From Owenia fusiformis (lineage: Eukaryota; Annelida; Polychaeta; Sabellida; Oweniidae), in assembly GCA_903813345.2 (NCBI GenBank), contig CAIIXF020000004.1, positions 31,127,985-31,189,985 on the forward strand: a DNA stretch of 62,001 nucleotides, given 5' to 3'. Under the pieces are notes generated by a model. That model saw only the letters and a program-made list of their open reading frames with translations. It searched no databases and was not told the DNA's origin. The position numbers were made by a program, and so were the translations under genes. This document shows, in pieces, positions 11,236-22,634 of this stretch. The number at the start of each line of letters is the position of its first letter. Positions within the stretch are counted from its first letter, which is position 1.

Positions 11236-12585
11236 TTATGAGCAGCCACACAAAAACTTGTTTCAATTTTAGAATATTTCTGGCTTATGTCATTCCTTTT
11301 CAAGTCTATTTTCTAAAAATCCCCAAACTACACACTATTATTTTTCCAGAAGTATGGAACTACCATAGTACATGGTGTTGCTTGTAATGTCATCACCCAA
11401 AAAGATCTGATTTAACCTTCCAATGCAAAATAAAAAAAATGGTGCAATATATTAACTGATTATAGGTACAAAAAATCCTTAGATTGCACCAAAGCAATTA
11501 GATTCCAAAATAATTCCTTGGAAGCATACCAACTCCAAATATAGACCTATACCAATGGTGCAAGTATTTCTACCAATTTCTTGTATTCGTAATGGATAAT
11601 TTTGCAGTGCTTTGTCAATTGGAATATTTTCTGTGAAATTCAATTGATTAGAATTAGTTTTGCTAGTGAGATGCGTGCGAATGTGAAACTAATGTACATT
11701 TCTACTTTGGTCCAACCTTTGTCAGAACCTTTGAACCCTGAACCATTGTAGATTTGGCGCCAGAAGCAATTTTATAACATTGATTCCGCATTGCTCGCGC
11801 TCATATCCGCACTGAGTGTTTTCTGCAGCAAGACCATTTAAATATTGATCAATCGTTTTATATTAAAAACCATTTAGGTTTCAACTATAAGAAACTAAAG
11901 GAAATCAATTAATACGACTTGGTCTGTATAGGAGCTGAGCTTAAAGGTAATAACAAAACAGAAATATGGGAGAGCCGAACAATCAGTAAGTTTTAATTTT
12001 CATACGAATTTTATATAGAATAATTTATTTTTCATTATTTTTTACCAATTTGAAAAAGGCTTTCAACCATAAAACTTTTAGAAATTCCCGCTACTGGTTT
12101 CTACCCATTACTAAGTAGAAGAAATCTATAAGATAAATAAGTAGAAAACGTTATCTTGGGCAAATACTATACATCGAGTGAGACATTTTAAAAATATTTC
12201 TCATATTTTCAAGTATATTCCTAGCTGCTATACCCAAAGATTGTACTATAAAGTCAAAACTAAATAAGTAGATAGCTTTCCTTTCGACAAATAATACACC
12301 GGCCGGGGCATTTTAGAAATATTTCTCATATTTTAAAGTACATTTTTAGCTGCCGAACCCAAAAATTGTATCCAGCATTTAACAGGAGCATATCGTCTGA
12401 ACAGAACCATTTCACTTTGCATGAAAAGACACGCGCAATTTGGGGGCACTGTCCAAAAACTCTGTTTGTTAAAATCTGAGGCCCGGGTATACTGTCATCA
12501 ATAAAAAAACACCAGTCTTATTCTTATACATTAAGCTTATAAAAATCAGTCTTATTTACATGTAAGTAATCTCAGTATAAATGGT
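11236..12585. other. Gene-free stretch
   Basis: No exon or RNA gene is recognised. A diverged internal duplication is visible: TAAGTAGAAAACG...CATTTTAAAAATATTTCTCATATTTT (about 12138-12210) and TAAGTAGATAGC...CATTTTAGAAATATTTCTCATATTTT (about 12263-12335). Confidence 0.45.
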
Positions 12586-13312
12586 TCATAGTCAACTCGG
12601 ACCCTAGTTAACTCGGACCCTAGTCAACTTGGACCCTAGTTAACTCGGTCCCTAGTCAACTCGGACCCTAGTCAACTTGGACCTATGTATTTTTTTGTAC
12701 TTTTCCTTAGTTTGAGCATTAAAATGATAAGGTATATATAAAAACAACATTAATCATATATAATTGTTAAATAAAACAATGGTTGATAATGGTGAAAAAT
12801 AATTCTGACACTTTTGAGTCAATCATAAACCATTCAGCCTGATTGTGAAATCATAGCATACTGTATACCGGTAGGAATAGATATTTAATAATCAAGAGTT
12901 TGATTTTACATGAAACCAGTTAATTTCTCTAACAAACAAATAGTATGTGACAATAAATTAGAAATCCACAACATGAATTAAATGTTATTGACCTCAATTC
13001 TTCAAACCAATTAAAAGGGGTAAACATGTTTAATAAATTGAAAGCCCATGATTTTTAAGGAATTTCTTAATGAAAGTAAAAGATTTAAGTTTCAAATCAA
13101 ATGATAACACCATATTTGATAATTTTGTAACTTGTATTTGTAATTCTTTGAATTATTAAATCAAAATGTATTTCAAATTCCCCACTCATTGAATATTTTA
13201 CTTAGGTCACCAAATTACTTGATCATTGTATTTCCTCTGTTAACTAGGGTCCAAGTTGACTAGGATCCCAGTTGACTAGGGTCCGATTTAACTAGGGTCC
13301 GAGTTGACCAGA
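12586..13312. mobile_element. Fold-back element with tandem-repeat arms
   Basis: The left arm (about 12589-12685) is a ~16-bp tandem repeat of AGTCAACTCGGACCCT with TTAACTCGG and CAACTTGG variants. The right arm (about 13236-13309) is the reverse complement of the same repeat (CTAGGGTCCAAGTTGACT and variants). The arms flank about 550 bp of AT-rich non-coding DNA. Long inverted repeats built of short direct repeats are the hallmark of fold-back (FB/Galileo-like) elements. No transposase is present and no target duplication is clear. Confidence 0.7.
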
Positions 13313-14382
13313 TACCGTATAAATACGTGTATACACCACGCATTAATAACTACTCTGTACACTAGCGGACATTTTAAACGTATTCCTGGGCCTCAGGTTA
13401 AGATGTTTAAAGACAAATTAGTCTAATGACTGCTTGCGTTTCAATGTTGATATCTCTGTGTTTTTCGCACATAGACAAATGTCTATTTTCATTTTAATAT
13501 GGGATTTACTTTCGCGAATTCCCTAAAGTGTTCAGTTTGTCTTGTTTCACGTTTCATTTGATAACTGCATACCAAGTCACAATAAGTTGGCAAGTAGAAA
13601 AAACAAAACGGTAGTTATACAGATATTCGAGATAAAAAGAGCATGTTGTTAAATCTTAAGTTACCAATAACTTATGTGTAGGACTATATATATAAACAGA
13701 TGCTGGATTTACCCCATGCGTTTTAGAGTGTTTTACCCGGTCAGAAATAACAGGTGTAATTTCAAAATAAAATTACTAAGACGCTTTAGAAATGTTGGTG
13801 TAATTAGGATGGTGATTTTGTAAAGCGCTTTAACGCGCTTTTAGTTTGTTTTTTCTGGACAGGTGTAATTCCAGCAAGATTATCTATTTTAAAAAGTTGG
13901 ATTTTAATTGGATTTCAGGATAACGTTTACAGTCCAGAGTTGGCTTAAACTACATCATCTGGGGATTAAAAAGTTGATGATAGAACAAATAAAGACATTA
14001 AATTAATGTTTTAGAGGTCAAATTTGAATTATCCGTAAAGCAAACAACATCATAATTCAGTTTCACATCTTGATGAAACCGATTCCACTTATCATTATGA
14101 ATTGATTAGCAATGGGGGGGGGCTAAGCACGCAAGACAAAGTTGTGAAATTATCACCATGGTGATGGTTTAGTCCCGGGGTTTAGTCCAAGACTGCTTTG
14201 ACTGGAAAATCAATGATACAATATTTATCAAGAATTTTCAACGTCGCTCCTAGTGTACAACCCGGGGTGTTATATCAAACCGGATCAAAACAATTGAACC
14301 TAGCTTTTAAGGTTGTACATTAATATTTTCTTTAATTGTTGAACTCGCCTACTCTAACAACCCCCGGTATACAATATATATG
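13313..14382. other. Gene-free stretch
   Basis: No coding exon, RNA gene or obvious repeat boundary is seen. A short poly-G run is at about 14115-14121. Confidence 0.4.
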
Positions 14383-15119
14383 GGCAAAGGAGTGGTATCG
14401 ATATGGAGAACTTTTTGAACACAAATTTCTCTTAAACCAATCATAAAAAATCTAAAAATTTAACACATCGTCAATTTAAAGGTCATCTTTTGAATGGTAA
14501 CAAAATAATTTGAAAAATATATATGTACTTTCATCTATATTGTTTTAGAAAACACATCAAACACTTGTTTTGTTCTTGGTATCATGTTTCCAGAGTGAAA
14601 AGAAACTTCTTTCCGAACCTCACTGGAACAAATTAACGACATTAACCCAACATGTTTAGGTCTCTCAATATTGTTATTGTATAAAGGAAATTCTGGTTGA
14701 TTTTAAAAAAGTATCTTGTTAATGAAATAAAAGGTTTATCTTGATTTGTATCTATTTTGGGGGTTTTTTGTTTTAATTTTTTGAATACTTTTTTAAAATC
14801 AACCAAAAATTCCTTTGTATAACTATAATAATATTGAGAGGTCTTAAAACATGTTTTATGTGATATTTTGTTCCAAAAAGGTTCGGAAAGACATTTCATT
14901 TCATTCTCAAGAATTGGTAGAAAGGAGCAAAAACAATTGCACTAAAAAACAAAAAGTGTTAACAAAAATTACAGTTATATAAAATATTTCTAATTCATTT
15001 TCGCATTAAATTGTTGTCAATCAGTCAACATTACATAAAATACCGTGTTTTTTACAGAATTTTTTCAGTGATTGGTTTAAGAAAAAACATTGTTGAATTC
15101 AGTTCTCCACTCCTTTGCC
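14383..15119. mobile_element. 737-bp near-palindromic hairpin element
   Basis: The ends GGCAAAGGAGTGG (14383-14395) and CCACTCCTTTGCC (15107-15119) are perfect inverted repeats. The two halves stay alignable towards the centre: TCTTAAACCAATCA, CTTTCCGAACCT, CTCTCAATATT and TTGGTTGATTTTAAAA... recur inverted on either side of an axis near 14755. ATG flanks both ends (14380-14382 and 15120-15122), a possible 3-bp target duplication. The 14642-14899 minus frame is an artefact of the inner arms. A transcript would fold into a hairpin of several hundred bp. Confidence 0.75.
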
Positions 15120-15484
15120 ATGCGCAACGGTTGAATTTCTATACCATTTTAACATCACTAATAAAATATTAATTCAACGTTCATTCAACATGATTCGCAT
15201 TTATTGATTCTCAATGAATCTCGATGAATAGATGCCTTGAGGTTGGCACTCTCAACTGACCTGACATGGCGTGTGATGATTATTCCAATACTCTATGAAT
15301 TAGCTATAGAGTTCGCAATACGATTTTTTACATGTGACTGAATATAACATTCAGAAACTTCTCGATAGTTTTTTGTTGATCTTGACATTTTATTGATGGA
15401 GAATTTATAATGGACTTGTTTTATATAAAAAATAAAATAAATAAGTGCCACAAGTTATTGTATTTTTATTGAATGCTGTATGCA

Positions 15485-15941
15485 TACGAGGGGTTATCAT
15501 AAAGTTTTCATAATATCTCTCCATTTGCTTTATTTTTCAATATATAATCCAAGGAAACTTTCACAGAGTGTGCAGCATAAAATAGTTAATTAATCCAGCA
15601 AAAAGAATTTAGTAAAACAAAATATCAGAAAAGTAATGGTTGCCATAGTACCGGGAAATCAAGGCACCTCGTATAATAACTTTTTACTATTTACTGGATT
15701 GTTGGTTTGTTTTCAATAAACAGTTTAGAAAAAGTGGTCGGTTACTATGATTGGTCTGAATTTCTCAAATACATCGTATTTCATTCTCCTATAGAAATTT
15801 TGTATTCAAAATTTGTAGTTTTTCATGACCTACATTTCACCAAAATCTGTTGATCTTTACTATCTGAAAGTTTCATTTAATTATATTAGAAGATAGCAAA
15901 GTTAGCGGGAGTCGTCCAAGACTTTTGGATCACCCCTCGTA
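15485..15941. mobile_element. Mariner-like MITE with TA target duplication
   Basis: The left end CGAGGGGTTATCATAAAGT (15487 on) pairs with the right end ACTTTTGGATCACCCCTCG (ending 15939), an imperfect ~20-bp inverted repeat. TA flanks each side (15485-15486, 15940-15941). The interior (453 bp element) has no transposase. TA duplication and short TIRs are typical of the Tc1/mariner superfamily. Confidence 0.7.
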
Positions 15942-16209
15942 TGGATCACAATTTTAATGTTAAATCCACATGTCAATGGGTTCATATAAATACATTCAAA
16001 TCATGTTTGAGTTGATCCAAATGGTATTACTTGTTAGATTAAGAAATTAAGTGACTCTTGCAATACATCTTCATGTATTCTAGCCCAACCAACAACCACG
16101 ATGCCTTCTATTTTTCCATTAAGTGAATATTAACATGCCTATGTTTTTATTCTTTTTAAAACTCATTTGTGCTGTTTTTAACCAACATGGCATTAAGAAT
16201 ATTTTTCGA

Positions 16210-16925
16210 TTAATTGCACCTTAATGTAAGAGTGCCACTGTTAAAAAAGTGTCTAAACTCAACAAGTCATCAATATATCGATCTGTCTTATTAAATAACT
16301 TTGCAATGTGAAATTTACTTTTATCTTTCATCGTCCTTTGTAAAAATTTATACTCATAAGAGAATAGAAAACGATCTGCTAAAAGAGGAGCACAATCTGC
16401 ACCCATTGGTATACCTACATTCTGACGTAAAACTGTATTCCCAAACTTAGCAAAAAAATATATTATCAATAAGAAAGCCTAACACCTCACAGAATTGTAC
16501 TGCAGTGAAAGAAATATATTTATCATATTGTTCACTAGAAAGGAAAGCCCTATTTGAATTACAGTTAATATATTTAAATTTACAACCCGTCATTGTCTTT
16601 TTAATGATTCCAAATATTTCATATTTTAACTTGTCATGAGGAATTGATGTGCAAAGTGTAGAAAAATCCCACGTTGAAATACATTTAACTTTTGAATAAA
16701 TCAAATTAAATTTTGATAAAAGATCTTTGGAATTTTTAAGGATCCACATATGGTTAATTTCTAAAAATAGCCTTACAATAAGCCTCCCTATTATTTTTAA
16801 CAGCTTGAAGACACCTTGTCAATAGTCCAGAAACTTTTTTAGTGGAACAGACTCTAGACCCAGCAATAAACCTAGCTTTATAAGGGGCTTTATGTAACTT
16901 TGGTGTCCAGTAAATTTTGGGTAAA
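16210..16925 (-). pseudogene. Decayed reverse transcriptase, probably Penelope-like
   Basis: Reading on the minus strand from about 16925 the frame gives KIYWTPKLHKAPYKARFIAG, then KVSGLLTRCLQAVKNNREAY. After stops and shifts comes STWDFSTLCTSIPHDKLK (palm motif A region, from the 16447-16749 frame), then GNTVLRQNVGIPMGADCAP and RYIDDLLSL (the YxDD-type catalytic site, from the 16221-16469 frame). The order matches a reverse transcriptase palm. The KLHK...RFI and GIPMG signatures fit the Penelope-like lineage better than LINE or LTR types, though I cannot test this by alignment. At least one frameshift and an in-frame stop near 16755 show it is dead. Confidence 0.7.
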
Positions 16926-17355
16926 AATAGAGTTATATTGATGTCTGTGTCAACGCACCTGTCACCAAGTTCCTATGGCAACCATTATTCCATTGTTTGA
17001 AGGTCATGGGCTTTGAAACATTTCAAAATTACGTTTTGAAGACATCTGAAAATTTAAGCAAGATCTCTTTAGATTTGTCAAAATGAGAGACCTAATGTCA
17101 TCACTTATTGAACACCCTATACTTAAATACATTTCATTTTCAATATGATTCACCTATTCTAACATATATGTACCATATCCCATTGGTATTGATAATGAAA
17201 ACAAAAGCCTTTGTTCTTTTTTGCAAATATACCATAACGCACTCTAAAATCTATCTACAATCTAAGGGCTCTCCATGTGACATTTATTGATACAATGAGT
17301 TCTCCGCCTTTATCGATAAAAAAGATTAGTTCAGTACAAACCAGGTCAACTTAAT

Positions 17356-17776
17356 ACAGGGTGGGCCAAAAGAGGTAACTAAAATAGATATAGTCATCTA
17401 CCATAGATTTTAAGTCAAATTTCATACAACTAAACCTCGTCCAATTACGTCTTTCATTCTACTAAATATTATACATGTATATCTATTTTTGACATGATTT
17501 TATGGCCATTTTACAAAACATGCTCAAAATGCTGAAACATGCCAAACTCACCGAATATGAACCCCTTGATGTTTATATTTGAGGCTATTTCAATAATAAT
17601 GTCTATTGTCTACACTTACAAACCTAGAAGCATCAGAGAGTTGAAACAAGAGATTATAAGGAAGATAAGACCCATTATACAAGATATCAGTGAGCGTGTC
17701 TTGGCAAAACAACTTCACCGAAGCGTTCAAGTTTGCCTCCAACTACAAGACTGGCATTTTGAGCTTGTTTTGTAAA
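17356..17776 (+). pseudogene. Degraded Tc1/mariner-type transposase fragment
   Basis: The 17539-17775 frame reads PNSPNMNPLMFIFEAI, then VYTYKPRSIRELKQEI and VQVCLQLQDWHFELVL. This corresponds to the C-terminal part of a mariner transposase (usual pattern: SPDLNPLDF, then PRTIEELK, then CI...GGHFE). The final catalytic D/E of the DD(D/E) triad should lie in the NPLDF motif. Here it reads NPLMF, so the residue is lost. A mariner-end-like GGGTGGGCCAAAA occurs at about 17360-17372. The opposite end and N-terminal domain were not found. Confidence 0.7.
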
Positions 17777-18254
17777 ATGGCAATAGAATCGTGGACATTT
17801 AGAATAGACCAATGAAACTTCGTGAAATGAAAGAAAATTGAACAAAATCCAATTGTACCCCACAATTAATGACTGAGTTCAACCAAGTGCACACCATTCT
17901 GAGCACTTTTCAAGTATTAACCGGAATTTTTGGAAAAGTGAATCTTCAGTTCCATGGTTTGTGTTTATTTTTTTTGCATGATTGTGGATTTTTCCAGAAC
18001 GCAAAACAAAGACCAACAAAGACATCTTATGACCCTACTTATTTATTGGCTCTGGTTTCATAACTGCCAATCCACATGAAATCAAAATTAATAAAATCAG
18101 TAGACGGTCCTTTTTTAAAAAATATATAAAATTGAATTTGATCTCGTGAAATAAGTACGATGCGCCGCCGTTAATATGATGGAAAAAGCTCAAATATTAT
18201 TACTGATTCTTCAATCACTTCAATCAATGTTAGGTGAAAATGTTCCACCTATAC
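17777..18254. other. Gene-free stretch between the mariner fragment and the split-direct-repeat element
   Basis: AT-rich with no recognised gene. It ends in CCTATAC directly before the TAATT that starts the A1 repeat, so it represents the left target flank of the next element. Confidence 0.4.
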
Positions 18255-18455
18255 TAATTAAAATTCAACACGTTTGAAATTAGAGTTGAATTATTTTATT
18301 TCCGGTTGATATAAAGTCGTAACGTTAGTGAAATCGAACGCGATTTCAACTGATTGGATAACATGATGAGATCATGAGTAGGTTATGTGAGTAGATGCAC
18401 GATGGGATCGTGTTATTCTGCGAGCAGCAACCGAAGCGTTTATACACAGTTTTAG
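18255..18455 (+). repeat. Split direct repeat A1
   Basis: The 201-bp block begins TAATTAAAATTCAACACG and ends TATACACAGTTTTAG. It is identical to 22434-22634. It contains a perfect stem GAAATCG-AACG-CGATTTC at 18330-18347, a possible recombinase-site-like palindrome (inference). Confidence 0.85.
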
Positions 18456-21239
18456 CTAGATGCGACTATTATGGGTGCATTCGATTTTTATCATTTAGCC
18501 CTTGTTATATGCATATATTGATACCTATACACGATGAACAGAGGATGCATATATTGCAATACCGTCAATGTGTTTCTACATAGGGATTGATACTCGTCTT
18601 ACATGCAGTAAGAAAACCAGCGATTTGGCAAGGGTAAGAAGTAGTTTATATTGAAACAAGTAATATTTTGCAATTTCGTAAGGTGTTCCTTAGATAGAAA
18701 AGATTGTTGATTGGTTAGAGTAATCGACCACATATCAAAATGCTCTGCATAAACGATTGAAACGATATTATACATGTAAACCCGAAAAGTGACCATGTAA
18801 TCGTTTGAGTTTCAGTAACATCGAACGATGCGACGTTATCCGAGAGGTGGTCTTGTTCATGAGAAGAAGTCAACGCTAAGGACCAATGTTTGGATTGCGG
18901 GAACGCTAAACAAAGAGGGTTCAGCTATCGCAATGAATAAGATAAGTAATTGTTATACAGATTTGCTTGGCATATCAAATATCCTTTTTATTAATGTAAG
19001 GATAGAGGGTTTGTAAGTTTTGCTAAAAAAACAAAACAAAAAAAAAACACATTTAGATTGGTCACAGGTGCAAGAGCACTAAACAGTAAAGATTGCAAGA
19101 TCTATCGTTCAGTCATGGGCAAGACGTCACACTGCTACAGACGTTGGATGTTTGTAACTTGACTGTCAAAATATTCATGTTTTTGAAATTGTTTCAGATA
19201 TTTAGGTCACTACGCAAACGGGTACGTTTTCCGAAGATTTACAAAGACTGCATTTTATGTGTTATAGGGAGATGGAATCCTTACAAACAAACATCCTATT
19301 TAGATTTGGCAGTTTTAAACCAGAGTTACGGTTTTAGGCTTGTTGATTTGTTTCAGACATGGTATTTGCAAGGTGCAAATATGCCCCCTCGGTTCAGCAA
19401 AAAGCAGTGTTGGGCAAAGATTTTAAAATGTTATTTTACAGCAAAAGTTTTTCAAATGAACTCTTATGTTGCGCATATACAGAGATAGATATTACATTAT
19501 AGTTTTTGTATAAACTAATAAAGTTGTGCAACGTAAGCATTTCAATGTTGTAAGTCATGACAAACACCTAACAAGTTGTGTTACTCAGGAGTCATTGTTG
19601 AATTGTTAAATGTCGTTGTTTGGTAATCTATATTTGTATGGAATTTAAGTTATAAGCTTATGACATTATTGTAGTGAATCGCTACCAGGAGGGTCGGATT
19701 CATAGTTACACCTTGGATACTTCATATTCTGCAAATGAAATTGTACACTTTCATAACTTTTATTATCAAGAAGATGCTTGGATTAGACAGATTCTTAATG
19801 AATTTTTTTGTAGGCTATATGTTATCGCAAACATGTTTGTTTGCTATTCACAACATTGATTCATATTTAGAAATGATCAAAATGCCATTAAGGGGTTCTG
19901 AGAGTAATCATAAAGAACTTTTTGGTTGTGAAATGTCGTGAATCGTTACCAGGAGGGTAGAGTTCAGGCATATCTTTTTAGATACTGAATATCCGTACAA
20001 AAACAAATTGTATTCTGTACAAGTTTCTATATTCAGAACTTTTCGTCTTCATAGACAAGTTGCTAAATTATGGAGAATATTTTATTTGACTGATGCAGTT
20101 AAATAAACTGCTTGATCAAATGAGTTCTAAGAGTAGTCGTATTCAGGCTCAAACAGTTAATGTTGATAGATGCAAAAAGGTTAATAGTATAGTATATTTT
20201 TAATTTACATGTTTATAAATAGCTCTTTTAGCTTAAAATGTCGTGGATCGATATTGTTGAATACTGGTCGTGTAAAATAGAAGTGGAATCCTATAAAACT
20301 GCATTGTGTAATATCAGCATTTTAGTTTTTCTGATAGGGTGTTTATACCAACAGTTCGGTTTAGTTTCTCTGTTTATAACATTGATAAAGAAGATGGTTA
20401 TCTTCGAAGGTATGTTGTGAATCGATACACGGGTAGTCGGATTCAGACGTATGCTTGTTACGCATACTTTACAATGGTTGTATTTGCCTTCTTTTCGTCT
20501 TTAACACTCTTGTTTTCGATTTGTATGAAAATCGATACTTTTCTAAGGCGAGTTGATGATTTTGAATAGATACTTTAAGTAGTCTGATTAGGCAGGTGAA
20601 TTGAATTCCCTAATGTATAATCATTTAGGTTTAAAACCTTGATCGAGTTTATATAAGATTGATTATTCTTTAGAAGATAGTTGAATTGTCTTGATTCGAG
20701 ACTGGGAGTAGTCGGATTTGGACATTTACTTTGGTTACATTGTTAGTTAAATGCACGATTGTTGCATGTTGAATAAATTCTAAAAGATTAAATGAAAAAT
20801 TGCGGAGTTGCTCCATACTTGATACATTTTGAAATAAGCGTGAGCTTAGTGTGTCGATTCCTGGTCCAAATGATAATTGTACATTTTTAGAGTTTACTGT
20901 ATATAGCATAGAGAAATCTATGTACGATAGACAAATGGTTTGAGTTGATACATTGGATATTTGGATTCGGGTATGTTCTCTGGATTATCCATGTTTTTGC
21001 AAACATTGATGTTTAATATTTATTAATGCATATGATTTTAGTTAAAATTGAGCAGGTTATTTGAAAGATGATAAAATCTATTTTGGAATAGTTTAGTTCA
21101 AGCGATTGTGTTGGTTGGTGAATTGATTTTTGAAGTTGTCAATTCAGATATACTACTTGATTGTTATGTTTTACCTGCAACAACAAGAAATACACTTAGT
21201 AAAATTACGTAATGGAACTCTGACTTAGGATTGTTATTA

Positions 21240-21765
21240 TGTTTGGCATTATAGCCATTACGTCGAATAGTAGTTAATATGGTTTTAAGATGATAGTTGT
21301 GTTCCTAGCAACATTTACAATATTAGTGTAACAAACACATTAGAGAAGTGTTCATCAGCTAATTGCATTCTATATTGAACGTGTTTGGCATTACGTTGAG
21401 CAGTTGTTCTGTTAAAGTTCAGTTGACATTCCAACATGAAAATTGTTATCATGTTTGGCATTATTACCAGTATGTCGAATAGTTTTTCTGTTGAAGTACA
21501 GTTGGAACTCCGACATAAAAAATGTTATCATGTTTGGCATAATTACCATTACGTCGAATAGTTGTTCTGTTGAAGTACAGTTGGAACTCCGACAAAAAAA
21601 TTGTTGTAATGTTTGGCATTATTACCAGTACGTCGAATAGTTGTTCTGTTGAAGTACAGTTGGAACTCCGACGTAAAAAATGTTATCATGTTTGGCATTA
21701 TAGCCATTACGTCGAGCAGTTGTTCTGATGCAGTACAGTTCGAACTCTGACGTAAAAGACTTTAA
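21240..21765. repeat. ~80-bp tandem repeat inside the split-direct-repeat element
   Basis: About five to six diverged units start at 21240, 21380, 21451, 21532, 21610 and 21690. They share GTTTGGCATTATTACCA, ACGTCGAATAGTTGTTCTGT, TGAAGTACAGTTGGAACTCC and GACNTAAAAAATGTTATCAT. Non-coding. Confidence 0.85.
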
Positions 21766-21899
21766 GTCTACTTGTATCGTGGGTTGACGGATTCGTATAA
21801 TGCGTCGAACGCAGGTACAATTTAGCAACCTCAAAAAGGGTTAGTCGCTTGGAGCGACAATGCGATATTTACATGTTTTTAATGCTATTTCTGTGTAAT

Positions 21900-22290
21900 T
21901 TCAGGAAATACAAACCATAGTAGGGTATGGACACACGCCTAAATGAACATTGGAACACAAGTTGTCCTTATAAGATAGATACAAGTGTGATATAAATGAG
22001 ATGCTTTGGACTGATTCAAAGAAGACTGCTTTGTTGGATTGAGATCCATATAAGATAGATACAAGAAATACAACCAATAGTAAGGTATGGACACAAGCTT
22101 ATGTGAACACTGGGACACATTTTGTCCATATAAGATAGATACAAGCGTGATATAGATTAGATGCTTTGAGCTGATTAAAAGAAGACTACTTTGTTGGATT
22201 GAGATCCATATAAGACAGATACATATGTACGTGTGATACAGATACGATGCCTTGGACTGATTCAAGGAAGACTACCTTTGTTGGAAGTCT
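21900..22290. repeat. Alternating tandem repeat with ATAAGATAGATACAAG blocks
   Basis: Two kinds of ~80-bp sub-unit alternate. One contains GGTATGGACACA...ACATTTTGTCC. The other contains GATGCTTTGGACTGATT...AAGAAGACTNCTTTGTTGG. They are joined by ATAAGATAGATACAAG at four positions. The spurious 21939-22265 frame is due to this repeat. Confidence 0.8.
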
Positions 22291-22352
22291 CAAAGAAGAG
22301 ACATTTCGAGCTTTGGTCACTAGTTTGCCCGTTTTTTAGAAGGTTCTGGCGT

Positions 22353-22438
22353 GGCTGCTGGCTCCAATTTAATCCTATAATATATGTGATATTATGTTGT
22401 GTGGTTTGTGGTGAAGACTGTTTAATTAGGAAATAATT
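22353..22438 (+). repeat. Split direct repeat B1
   Basis: The 86-bp block runs from GGCTGCTGGCTCCAATTTAA to AGGAAATAATT and is identical to 24166-24251. Its last five bases (TAATT) are also the first five of A2, forming the B-A junction. Confidence 0.85.
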
Positions 22439-22634
22439 AAAATTCAACACGTTTGAAATTAGAGTTGAATTATTTTATTTCCGGTTGATATAAAGTCGTA
22501 ACGTTAGTGAAATCGAACGCGATTTCAACTGATTGGATAACATGATGAGATCATGAGTAGGTTATGTGAGTAGATGCACGATGGGATCGTGTTATTCTGC
22601 GAGCAGCAACCGAAGCGTTTATACACAGTTTTAG
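22434..22634 (+). repeat. Split direct repeat A2
   Basis: Second copy of the 201-bp A block, directly fused to B1 through TAATT. Sequence after it (TTTATGTTGTAAG) differs from that after A1 (CTAGATGCGAC), fixing the right limit of A. Confidence 0.85.

Noticed and set aside
19093-19488. 131-codon frame inside the split-direct-repeat element
   Set aside because: No RT, recombinase or nucleic-acid-binding motif; the second unit has no counterpart, so it is not conserved coding.
18255-22634. LTR retrotransposon with 201-bp LTRs (A1 and A2)
   Set aside because: A copies lack TG...CA ends, no primer site or polypurine tract is evident, and the separate B pair with the shared TAATT is better explained by split direct repeats.
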